Positions 25,123 through 32,504 of a stretch of 36,075 nt of DNA are shown here, in pieces. Positions within the stretch are counted from its first letter, which is position 1. Each line of letters begins with the position of its first letter. Made by a program: the position numbers and the translations under genes. The notes beneath the pieces are model-generated. The model saw nothing but the letters and a program-made list of their open reading frames with translations, was not told the origin of the DNA and did not search any database. This DNA comes from an uncultured Clostridia bacterium (lineage in GTDB: Bacteria > Bacillota > Clostridia > Oscillospirales > Ruminococcaceae). Where the stretch lies: contig CANQWC010000025.1 in the NCBI GenBank assembly GCA_947627455.1, positions 1 to 36,075 of the forward strand, in the 5' to 3' direction.

Positions 25123-26319
25123 ATGAAAAAAAGAGTAGTCAAAAAATCAAAACCGCTGTTCAAAAAAAGGCGCACACCCGCCCGCACCGCCCTCAACATC
25201 GTGCTGACGGTACTGCTGCTGGTCGGGCTTGCCTTTTTGGGATACAGCGTCGGAAAGCCGATTATGAAGTTTGTTCAGGATCGCGACGGCCGCCCGTCTC
25301 AGACCGAGAACCGACAGACCGAGGAGGCGGTGACGACCGCAGAGCCGGCAGTCACAACGGCGCCGACCGAGGAATCGGCCGAGACGACGGAAGAACCCGA
25401 GCCCGAGCCGATCGTGAAAAAGAATATTCTCTTCGTAAGCGCCCCGAGCGGCGCGGGCTTTGACAGCTATCTCGACGAAAGAATCGCCTATGCCGCGGAA
25501 AACGGCTATATGGGCATCGCGGTCGATCTTCTCTCGGACGGCGGAATGATAAACTTTGCGACGGCTAATGAGCGCGCCGTTCTTGCCGAGGCGGTTCTGC
25601 CGAGCGGGATTTCAAGCCTTGCCGAGGCCGTCGGGAAGATAAACGACGCGGGCCTCAAGGCATACGCAAGGCTCTCACTGCTCACCGACCACAAGCTAAG
25701 CTATATCGACAAGGGCGTCTGCTACCTCTTTGAAAACTCGACAAGCTCTTGGTACGACAACTCGGTATCAAACGGAGGAAAGCCTTGGATATCGGCGTTT
25801 TCCGAATCGGCAAGGGAATATATCTCGGGCATCGCGAAGGAGATTTCGGACGCGGGCTTTGAGGGCATCATTGCGGGCGAAATCGAGTTCCCGCCGTTCA
25901 GAAGGTCTGACCTCAGCTATGTCGGCGCTATGGTTCAGTCGGCGGACAGGTATACCGCGCTCGTCGATTTCTCCAACGCGATTCAGAGCGCAGTCTCGCA
26001 AAAGGAATACTACCCCGAAATAGACGCTCAGGACATAATCGCGGGGAGCGCGGAGGTGCTCAAGGGCGCGGATTCGCTCAACTTCACCGCGATATACATA
26101 AAATACGACTCGGCGGCGGTCGGCGAAAGAATCGTCAAGTCCGACGAAACCGAGGTCTCATATGCGGGCCTCAGCCCCGAGGCAAAAGCGACGGTGGTCT
26201 TCCGCTCTGTCGCCCAGACCCTCAGCGGGAAGAAAATCATTCCCGCGATAACAGACCAATCGCTGATACCGACGCTTGTGGAGCTCGGATATGACGAGAC
26301 GGAAATTTTGATCTACTGA
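25123..26319 (+). CDS. Membrane-anchored DUF4015-like putative glycosidase-fold protein
   Basis: A 398-residue protein. It has a basic N-terminus (KKRVVKKSK...KKRRTPAR), one membrane helix (about 25-45), a Thr/Glu/Pro-rich spacer (about 55-100), then an extracellular barrel-like domain. The pattern GYMGIAVDLLSDGG, INDAGLKAYARLSLL, WISAFSESAREYISGIAKEI and DAGFEGIIAGEIEFPPF resembles DUF4015 (putative glycosyl hydrolase), where the last segment usually reads GFDEIQFDYIRFP. The DYIRF acid is not obviously kept, so catalysis is doubtful. ATG 25123 is chosen because AGGAAG stands at the right distance. It is 17 bases after the A-like gene and likely co-transcribed. It may bind cell-wall glycan. 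Confidence 0.65.
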   Translation: MKKRVVKKSKPLFKKRRTPARTALNIVLTVLLLVGLAFLGYSVGKPIMKFVQDRDGRPSQTENRQTEEAVTTAEPAVTTAPTEESAETTEEPEPEPIVKKNILFVSAPSGAGFDSYLDERIAYAAENGYMGIAVDLLSDGGMINFATANERAVLAEAVLPSGISSLAEAVGKINDAGLKAYARLSLLTDHKLSYIDKGVCYLFENSTSSWYDNSVSNGGKPWISAFSESAREYISGIAKEISDAGFEGIIAGEIEFPPFRRSDLSYVGAMVQSADRYTALVDFSNAIQSAVSQKEYYPEIDAQDIIAGSAEVLKGADSLNFTAIYIKYDSAAVGERIVKSDETEVSYAGLSPEAKATVVFRSVAQTLSGKKIIPAITDQSLIPTLVELGYDETEILIY

Positions 26320-26321
26320 AC

Positions 26322-26361
26322 AAAAATTGCGGCGTGGCAAAAGCCATACCGCAGTTTTTTT
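26322..26361. terminator. Bidirectional terminator between the DUF4015-like gene and spoIVA
   Basis: TGCGGCGTGGC (26328-26338) pairs with GCCATACCGCA (26343-26353), with A-run before and T-run after. Both converging genes end within 10 bases of it. Confidence 0.9.
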
Positions 26362-26362
26362 G

Positions 26363-27841
26363 TTATATCAGCAGGCAGATGAGCCCCGAGCAGCCCTCGT
26401 TGATGATTCTCTCGACCGCCTCGCGAAGCTTTTCGCGGGCGTCCTCGGGAAGGCGGCTCAGCTTTGAATGAAGCCCCTCGCTGACGAGTTCGGAGAGGGA
26501 TTTTCCGAAAATGTTGGTGTCCCAGATCTTCTCGGGGTCGCGGTCGAAGTCGTTCATGAGGTAATTGATGAGCTCTTCGCTCTGGCGCTCCGAGCCGACT
26601 ATCGGCTCGACCTCGGCGGAGATGTCGGCGCGGATCAGGTGTATCGACGGCGCGTTCGCCTTAAGCCTTACGCCGTATTTGCCGCCCTGCCTGATTATCT
26701 CGGGCTCGTCGAGAGAAAGCTCGCCCGCCTCGGGCATCACAATTCCGTAGCCGATCTTCTCAACCTGTTCGAGGGCCTCGGAGAATTTCTCGAACCTGCG
26801 CTTGAACCTCACAAGCTCAAGAATTTTCGGCATAAGCTCGTCGTCGCCCGAGATATCGAGCCCCGATTCCTCGCTCAGAACCTTGAAGAACAGCGAGCCG
26901 TCGAGCTCGATTTTTATTTTGCAGGCCCCCGTCCCGAGGTCTGTCTCGGCGATCTCCGAGCTCATGACGTCCTCGCACTCGGTTATCTCGGCGCAGAGGG
27001 CCTTGATATCGCGAAGATATTTCACCTTCTCTGCCGAGCGCCTGATTCCGCCGAAAATCTCCTCTTTAAGCCAGTGGCCCTTAGCGAGAGAGTTCACCCA
27101 GCGCGGCATGCTCACGCCGATTTCCTTCACGGGGAAGGCGTAGAGCAGCGAGGTTATTATCTTTGAGATGTCGTCGCGGGTCATGGTCAGGCAGTTGACG
27201 GGCAGCACCGCGACGCCGTATTTTTCGCGAAGGCTCTCGCAGAGGGCTTCGGTGCGCTCTGAGGCCTCGTCGTCGGTGTTCATCAGCACGACAAAGGGCT
27301 TGCCCAATTCGGTCAGCTCGGTGATGACCCGCTGCTCGCACTCTTCGTATTCGTCTCTGTCAAGCCCCGAAATCGAGCCGTCGGTGGTGACGACTATGCC
27401 GACGGTAGAATGCTCGGTGATGACCTTTTGGGTGCCGATCTCGGCGGCCATGTTGAACGGCACCTCGGAATCGAACCAAGGGGTTCGCACCATTCTCGGG
27501 CGGTCGTTCTCGATATAGCCTACCGCCGACGGAATTATATAGCCCACGCAGTCGATCATTCTCACGTTCACCGTGGCGCTGCCGTCAAGGGTTATCGCGA
27601 CGGCCTCCTCGGGAATGAATTTCGGCTCGGTGGTCATGATGGTCTTTCCCGCCGATGCCTGCGGAAGCTCATCAACAGCCCTTTCACGCATATACTGCTC
27701 TGAAATGTTGGGTATCACGAGCTCTTCCATAAATCTTCGGATAAAGGTCGATTTTCCGCTCCGAACAGGCCCGACCACGCCGATGTATATATCCCCGCCC
27801 GTGCGCTCGGAGATACTCTTATAGATATTTGTTGTTGACAT
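26363..27841 (-). CDS. spoIVA: Stage IV sporulation protein A (spore coat-assembly ATPase)
   Basis: A 492-residue ATPase that polymerises on the forespore surface as the base layer of the coat and is needed for cortex formation. It begins with the family signature IYKSISERTGGDIYIGVVG and Walker A GPVRSGKST (about 24-32, Lys30). MIDCVGY is the Walker B region, and RTPWFDSEVPFNMAAEIGT is typical. The C-terminus ends with the characteristic short hydrophobic stretch LICLLI, which mediates localisation in Bacillus. GGAGG precedes the ATG. It follows the SipL-like gene by 14 bases; both were probably expressed in the mother cell, though I could not place a sigma-E promoter with confidence. Confidence 0.98.
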   Translation of the reverse strand: MSTTNIYKSISERTGGDIYIGVVGPVRSGKSTFIRRFMEELVIPNISEQYMRERAVDELPQASAGKTIMTTEPKFIPEEAVAITLDGSATVNVRMIDCVGYIIPSAVGYIENDRPRMVRTPWFDSEVPFNMAAEIGTQKVITEHSTVGIVVTTDGSISGLDRDEYEECEQRVITELTELGKPFVVLMNTDDEASERTEALCESLREKYGVAVLPVNCLTMTRDDISKIITSLLYAFPVKEIGVSMPRWVNSLAKGHWLKEEIFGGIRRSAEKVKYLRDIKALCAEITECEDVMSSEIAETDLGTGACKIKIELDGSLFFKVLSEESGLDISGDDELMPKILELVRFKRRFEKFSEALEQVEKIGYGIVMPEAGELSLDEPEIIRQGGKYGVRLKANAPSIHLIRADISAEVEPIVGSERQSEELINYLMNDFDRDPEKIWDTNIFGKSLSELVSEGLHSKLSRLPEDAREKLREAVERIINEGCSGLICLLI

Positions 27842-27855
27842 ATATTTCCTCCGTC

Positions 27856-29388
27856 CTAATCAATGGGTATCAAAAGCATACAGCCGTTTTCAACGGTTTC
27901 GCTGTCGATGTCGTTTTCCTCTAAAATCGCGTCAAGGTTGGCTCGGCAGCGTTTCGCGATCTCCCATGGCTGCTCGCCGCTTTCGGCATAGTAAAGCTTC
28001 AGCGCGCATGTGCGGTCGCGCTCAACGGGCTTTGTGTCGTCAAGCCTGATGTCGCTGATAAAGCTCTTCGGCTTGGCCTCGCAGATGTAACCCCTGATTT
28101 TTATTTCGACGGTGAGCTCGATAGCGTTCGAGCTTGTGAGGTTATAGGTCACTGCGCCGACTTGCGCACGGATATCAGAACTTCCGCAGTCGCAGACGTG
28201 GTTTTCAAGGCTATGCTCGAACATAAGCTCGGATTCAAGGCAGATCGGCTTGCCCGACTCGTTTTTCGCGAAAACAGTAACGCTGAGTTTCCCCGTGACA
28301 GCGCTCTCGCCGCTCTGCTTGCTTATGACCGAAAGGGCGCAGGCGGGTTCTGCGCAGGCGCACATAACCGAACGAATTTCGCCCTCGCTGTATGTGAGAG
28401 TGGTCTTTGCGCGGTGAGTTTCGGATATCGGCGCGGGAACGCACTCTACCGAACATTCTGTTCTCTCGGCCTCGGTCTCGCACTCGGTAGAGAAAACGTC
28501 GTCGCAGAGGCGGGCGCTTTCAAACCTCAGCGCAAGGCAGTTTATATCAATGCCGAGCTCGCACTCGATCTTCGCGGGCTCGCTTTTCGCAACGGGCCTG
28601 ATCGCGCAGCTTGAAACGTTCGCGTCGACATAGACATCGAAGCGGTCGTCGAGGCCCTCGATGTCGGAAACCTGAGAAAACGGCAGGTCAAAGCTTATCC
28701 TCTCGATCTCTCCGCCGCCCTCGGGAATGTATATCACCGTGACGCCCGCCTCGCCCTTTGTGAGAAGCTTTCCCGAGAGAATTTTCTTTTCGGCGCTGTT
28801 GACCGAAGCATCGGCACGAAGAACCACGCCGACGGGCGGCTTTGTCGAGATTATGTCTACCTCGTCGATGACGGTTACGCGCTTTGTGATGAAAAGTCTC
28901 TTTGACGGATAGGTGACAAGGGTCTTGCGAAGCTGAATTCCCCCGCCACTCGCCGAAGTTACCGCCTGTCGGGGCTCGTCGCACAAAACCCTCACCCGAA
29001 CCGCAATGACGCCGCGAATGTCGATTCTGCGCTTGTTGACGACTCGGCAGCTTTTTGTCTCTACCGACGGGTCGAGATAGACGATCGGAAGCTTCGGCGC
29101 ATAGCTGAGCTCGACAGACTTGTCATAAGAAAGCGTCTGCTCGATCGCCGATATCTCCCCTTCTTCCGAGACGTATACAACCCTGATCAGCGCCGAAAGC
29201 TCATAGCCGAGCTTTGTGCCGCTGTAACTTTTTCTCGCCGCCGACGGGTAGATTCGGCAGCTTAAAACCTTGAAAATTTCGGGACAGTAGTCGGGCAGGA
29301 CATAGTCGAGCTCGACTGCCTGCTCGTTCACCGTGTCTAAAAGGGTCTTCTGAACGGTGAAATTCTCCCTTGAAAGCTTAAAATCCAT
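27856..29388 (-). CDS. sipL: SPOCS (DUF3794) and LysM protein, SipL-like
   Basis: A 510-residue protein with DUF3794/SPOCS-type repeats (for example LDYVLPDYCPEIFKVL near residue 30 and the later VDIISTKPPVGVVLRADASV) and a C-terminal LysM domain (about 460-508, LYYAESGEQPWEIAKRC). Clostridioides difficile SipL has this architecture and near-identical length, and binds SpoIVA through its LysM domain. The gene directly upstream of spoIVA is strong contextual support. AAAGGAGGAG precedes the ATG. There are many cysteines (about 20), unusual for a mother-cell protein. The symbol rests on architecture and neighbour, not on full alignment. Confidence 0.82.
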   Translation of the reverse strand: MDFKLSRENFTVQKTLLDTVNEQAVELDYVLPDYCPEIFKVLSCRIYPSAARKSYSGTKLGYELSALIRVVYVSEEGEISAIEQTLSYDKSVELSYAPKLPIVYLDPSVETKSCRVVNKRRIDIRGVIAVRVRVLCDEPRQAVTSASGGGIQLRKTLVTYPSKRLFITKRVTVIDEVDIISTKPPVGVVLRADASVNSAEKKILSGKLLTKGEAGVTVIYIPEGGGEIERISFDLPFSQVSDIEGLDDRFDVYVDANVSSCAIRPVAKSEPAKIECELGIDINCLALRFESARLCDDVFSTECETEAERTECSVECVPAPISETHRAKTTLTYSEGEIRSVMCACAEPACALSVISKQSGESAVTGKLSVTVFAKNESGKPICLESELMFEHSLENHVCDCGSSDIRAQVGAVTYNLTSSNAIELTVEIKIRGYICEAKPKSFISDIRLDDTKPVERDRTCALKLYYAESGEQPWEIAKRCRANLDAILEENDIDSETVENGCMLLIPID

Positions 29389-29489
29389 AGCTCCTCCTTT
29401 ACAGTGCCTGAAAGTTTTTGCATAAATCAGTGCCGATATATTTATATTCAGCTTGTTTCACCGCGATGACAGAACCGAAAAGTTTTCAT

Positions 29490-29514
29490 AAAAAAGAGCA
29501 GATCGCTCTGCTCT
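29490..29514 (-). terminator. Terminator after the 153-residue protein gene
   Basis: AGAGCAGA (29495-29502) pairs with TCTGCTCT (29507-29514). On the minus strand a TTTTT run follows, so the upstream transcript from the 30461 promoter probably ends here, separating it from sipL. Confidence 0.8.
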
Positions 29515-29545
29515 GAATGTTCTTTAATTTTTTTGCGATGTTTTC

Positions 29546-30007
29546 TCAGCTTGTTGTGCCGATTCGGAGGACCTGATAAACCTCGCCGAGGTCAAGCGGC
29601 AAAAGATTGCCCTCGCTGTCGTAAATACGTCCGCCGTCGTCATATGAATATGCCGCGACAAAATAAACCTCGACAATATCGCCGACAGCGATATCGGAAG
29701 CCGAAAGCTTTGCCATCGGAGATACGGTTTGGTCCCACACCTCGGCGTCGCTGATTTTAAATTCAAACGGACCGACGCGGTATTCATACTCGTTGGTGTC
29801 AAAGGCTTCAACGCGGACAGTTCCGTCCTCGCTTACCAAAGAAACGCTTCCTCTCATCTTCGACGGATATACCGTCATCTCGCCGCTTTCCGAAGAATTA
29901 TCTTCAGAGTTCACGGGCTTTGGTGCGCTCGCCCTGCCAATTGCAAACGAGCCGACCACACATACAATAAATACAATCACGATTACAACATATAAACCTT
30001 TCTTCAT
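29546..30007 (-). CDS. Small membrane-anchored protein of unknown function
   Basis: A 153-residue protein: a lysine-capped N-terminal membrane helix (KKGLYVVIVIVFIVCVVGSF), a Ser/Glu-rich spacer, then an outside domain of about 100 residues rich in beta strands (VSLVSEDGTVRVEAFDT, DIAVGDIVEVYFVAAYSYDDG). It ends near EVYQVLRIGTT. The outer part resembles an OB-like or DUF3221-type domain but I cannot assign a family. ATG 30007 follows AGAGGTG. It is preceded by a leader of about 420 nt from a strong promoter, so it may be controlled by, or merely lie downstream of, that structured RNA. Confidence 0.75.
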   Translation of the reverse strand: MKKGLYVVIVIVFIVCVVGSFAIGRASAPKPVNSEDNSSESGEMTVYPSKMRGSVSLVSEDGTVRVEAFDTNEYEYRVGPFEFKISDAEVWDQTVSPMAKLSASDIAVGDIVEVYFVAAYSYDDGGRIYDSEGNLLPLDLGEVYQVLRIGTTS

Positions 30008-30431
30008 TTTGCACCTCTTTACATTAACATCAAAAGGAGCAAGCACTGCCTACTCCTTTATATGTTAAGTTTATTTTTGCTTTGGGTTCCGCTATGCGGT
30101 TTTGCACCTGTTCATCGGATTCACGCCTTTCAAAGGTTTTTAAAGAATTTTGTGTTTGTTTACATTCATCGGAATCATCTCCGTCGGATTATTCTTTCAC
30201 CTTTTACTGTTGAATCTTCGGGTTAAGACTTAGTTGTATGCCGGACTCACCTCTTTCATTTTATTTGGGTCTCAAATCCATGATCTTGCGAGTTTCATAG
30301 AGCATCACTACTTTCGTTTAATCAACGGTCGTGGTTGGTGACTACTGATTGAGATGCCTCTTCATTGGAATCTACCCCTTTGCGTTTGATTCAAGCCCCC
30401 GTGGCTTGTTTTTCTCTTTCTCTCTTCCTCT
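30008..30431 (-). ncRNA. Long structured non-coding RNA or 5' leader, class not identified
   Basis: A consensus promoter (30438-30466) should start a minus-strand transcript near 30431 that runs about 420 nt before the next start codon, with no plausible gene. Folding signals include CAAGCC/GGCTTG (around 30390-30407), a long-range pairing of GCATC (about 30353-30357) with GATGC (about 30302-30306), ATTTG/CAAAT, CCGC-ATA-GCGG (about 30090-30100), and a final composite stem in which TTAACAT and AAAGGAG pair with CTCCTTT and ATGTTAA (30024-30068). A 13-base motif (TGATTCCGATGAA and close variants) occurs three times, at 30361-30373, 30165-30177 and 30111-30123. The region is A-rich on the RNA strand. 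It may be a known large Clostridial RNA such as the raiA motif, but I cannot confirm this. Confidence 0.6.
30024..30068 (-). promoter_or_regulatory. Composite hairpin before the 153-residue protein gene
   Basis: TTAACAT...AAAGGAG pairs with CTCCTTT...ATGTTAA across a 2x2 internal loop. TTTTG follows the inner stem on the minus strand. It could be the closing stem or a leaky terminator of the non-coding RNA, or a control element for the RBS 5 bases further on. Confidence 0.55.
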
Positions 30432-30437
30432 GGCTAT

Positions 30438-30466
30438 AATATAACATACTTTTTGGTGAATGTCAA
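30438..30466 (-). promoter_or_regulatory. Strong promoter of the structured RNA
   Basis: Minus-strand TTGACA (30466-30461), 17 bases, then TATATT (30443-30438). Expected start is about 30431. It is back to back with the DUF1292 promoter, 58 bases away. Confidence 0.85.
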
Positions 30467-30523
30467 CACTTTTTTTAAAATTTTTTCAAAAAAATTATTT
30501 ACATTTTGTTCACAAAAGACTCC

Positions 30524-30552
30524 TTGACTTTATCTGCAAAATCGTATATACT
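30524..30552 (+). promoter_or_regulatory. Promoter of the DUF1292 gene
   Basis: TTGACT (30524-30529), 17 bases, then TATACT (30547-30552). Transcription should start near 30559, about 40 bases before the start codon. Confidence 0.8.
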
Positions 30553-30598
30553 AATAATGTTGCGGCATTATTCAGATGATGTTTTTGTGAGGTCATTT

Positions 30599-30940
30599 AT
30601 GAAAGATAACGAATTCAATCCCGATATATATACCCTCTCCGACGAGAACGGGGAGGAGAAAACCTTTGAGCTCTGGGATACTCTTGAGGACGGCGGAAAC
30701 GTTTACTACGCGATGGTGCCTGTCTATGACGACCCGAAGGATTCCATCAGCGGCGACGCTGAGCTGGTCGTTTTGAAGCTTGAGGACCCGAACGACGAGG
30801 AAACGCTCATCACCATCGAGGACGATGAGGAGTATGAGCGCATCGGGAATATATTCCTCGAAAGGCTTGAAAAATTCTTCGACGGCGAAGATGACGACGA
30901 AGATTTTGACGGCGACGACTACGACGGCGAGGAATCATAA
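30599..30940 (+). CDS. DUF1292 family protein
   Basis: A 113-residue small acidic cytoplasmic protein. The DUF1292 pattern is present: DIYTLSDENGEEKTFELWDTLE, YYAMVPV, AELVVLKLE and the closing EYERIGNIFLERLEKFF. A tail of Asp/Glu/Gly residues ends it. The family is common in Firmicutes (YrzB in Bacillus) and has no established function. ATG 30599 is chosen for its GTGAGGT site; upstream in-frame codons would start before the promoter. It is a single-gene unit with terminator-like hairpins downstream. Confidence 0.88.
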   Translation: MKDNEFNPDIYTLSDENGEEKTFELWDTLEDGGNVYYAMVPVYDDPKDSISGDAELVVLKLEDPNDEETLITIEDDEEYERIGNIFLERLEKFFDGEDDDEDFDGDDYDGEES

Positions 30941-31129
30941 GTATAAATCGGTTTTTTCGGCAAAAAATATTTTCATTCTGCTTTGTACGACAGTTTGCGG
31001 TTTTATAAATCCAACACATAATTAAAGGGATTCGTTCTCCGAGTGCGGACTGCAGACCTCCCGCTTTTGCGGACGAAGGGAGCGCGAAACATTTGGGGCG
31101 ATTTTACCCGTCCTGCCTCGTGCGGGTTT

Positions 31130-31163
31130 TATGTCCGCAAACAACGGCAAAGCGGAATTTTTT
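31130..31163 (+). terminator. Terminator downstream of the DUF1292 gene
   Basis: TCCGC (31134-31138) and GCGGA (31152-31156), then ATTTTTTATT. Another GCGGG-TTTT stem (CCCG...GCGGG) lies about 20 bases upstream. The stretch 30941-31244 holds only these hairpins and the one at 31176-31196; I see no gene in it. Confidence 0.6.
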
Positions 31164-31175
31164 ATTGATGTAAAC

Positions 31176-31196
31176 CCCCGCCTCTTGAAGGCGGGG
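31176..31196. repeat. GC-rich perfect hairpin near the mobile element's left side
   Basis: CCCCGCC (31176-31182) pairs with GGCGGGG (31190-31196) around a 7-base loop. It lies about 50 bases outside the last gene of the mobile element and may be close to its left end. It has no T-run, so it is not an obvious terminator. Confidence 0.5.
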
Positions 31197-31215
31197 CGTC
31201 ATAAGGAAGTAGAAA

Positions 31216-31256
31216 CTAATTTTCCTGAAACGGCATGACTTCGGTCACGCCGTTTC
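31216..31256. terminator. Hairpin overlapping the end of the truncated recombinase
   Basis: GAAACGGC...TGAC pairs with GTCA...GCCGTTTC around TTCG. The recombinase stop codon lies inside the stem. T-rich sequence follows on the plus strand only, so direction is uncertain. Confidence 0.4.
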
Positions 31257-32483
31257 TCTTTGCTTTTCCGCTTGCAAAAGCTCATTAATGGGTATGAATC
31301 CTACAAGGTCGTACTGAATCCTGATTTTCTGTTTCCTCTTGCCGCTCGATTTGTCAGGCTTTTCAACATATATTGCCTTTACAAGCTCCCGCAAGGCATA
31401 AGGAGTAAGCTCGTTAAGTCCTTCGTACTTTCTTGCCCTCTTAATGAACAGCTCCAGATTTTCAGCCTGTCGTTCCTGCTCTGCAATTTCAACTTGCAAG
31501 GAAATAATCTCTGATTTGAGCTTTGCCTGCTCATCTTCGTATTGCTCACTCATCATTGCGAACCGTTCGTCGCTAAGTTTTGCCGCCACGTTGTCCTCAT
31601 AAATCTTGATGAACAGGCGGTCAAGTTCTGCAAGACGTTTCTCTTTTTGAGCAAGTTTACGCTTAGCAGATTTAACGATTTCAGCACTTTTAAGCGACAT
31701 CTTTTCGGTCATAACCTGCCGAAAATAATTTTCGTGAGCCGTAACATACGAAATCACGACCTGCAAATTATTCAGCACAAGCTGCTCAAGGACGACCGCA
31801 CGGATAAAGTGAATGGTGCAACTCCCAGTGTTACTCTTGTAATTTCCGCACACGAAATGGTCTTGCCGCTTTTCAAAGTCCTTGGTCGTGCAGTAGCGCA
31901 TCTTAGCCCCGCAATCCTCGCAATACACCAGTCCCGAGAACATACTGCTCTTTCCCGTTCGCGTTCTGCGATGGCGTTGTTTTCGGATTTCCTGCACCTT
32001 TTTGAACACATCGGGCTTAATAATTTCAGGGTGAGTATTCTCGAAAACCGCCCAATTTTCTTCGGGATTGTCGCGCTGTTTCTTATCCCAAATCGAGTTG
32101 GTGTATGTCTTGAAATTGACGGTGCAGCCTGTATACTCCTTGCGTTCCAAAATGTGAACGACCGTGTTCGCGTTCCAGTGGTATGGATCAGAGTCAAAGT
32201 GACGTGTAGTTAATCCACGGGAATTTTTGTATGCCGACGGGTTTGGTACTTTTGCAGCAGTCAGAGCCTTTGCAATCTGCATCGGACCACGTCCCTCCAT
32301 GCACATCTGGAAAATTTGTTTTACGACTTCCGCAGATTCCTCGTCAACTTCCCATTCACCACCATCGCCCTTTTTGTAACCATAAGGCACATTTGTGGTC
32401 AGCGGCACTCCACGAGTGCCTTTCGCCTTTTGAACGGCTCGGATTTTGCGGCTGGTATCCTTTGCGAAGAACTCGTTAGTCAA
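31245..32483 (-). pseudogene. Large serine recombinase lacking its N-terminal catalytic domain
   Basis: A 412-residue frame that begins at the point equivalent to residue 150 or so of an intact recombinase (TNEFFAKDTSRKIRAV). It keeps the recombinase domain (VPYGYKKGDGGEWEVDEESAEVV), the zinc ribbon (YCEDCGAKMRY with the later CGNYKSNTGSC), a long coiled coil (about 240-345) and a C-terminal tail. The resolvase domain with its catalytic serine is missing, so it cannot cut DNA alone. No Shine-Dalgarno precedes the TTG at 32483. The same frame continues back to the TAA that ends the upstream recombinase. It is most likely a 5'-truncated relic, though a DNA-binding partner expressed by reinitiation cannot be excluded. 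Confidence 0.8.
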
Positions 32484-32504
32484 CTTTTCATAAAGAATGA
32501 CTGC

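Noticed and set aside
31176-31196. IS200/IS605-type end hairpin
   Set aside because: The hairpin resembles such ends but there is no TnpA or TnpB nearby, and the flanking genes belong to a serine-recombinase element.
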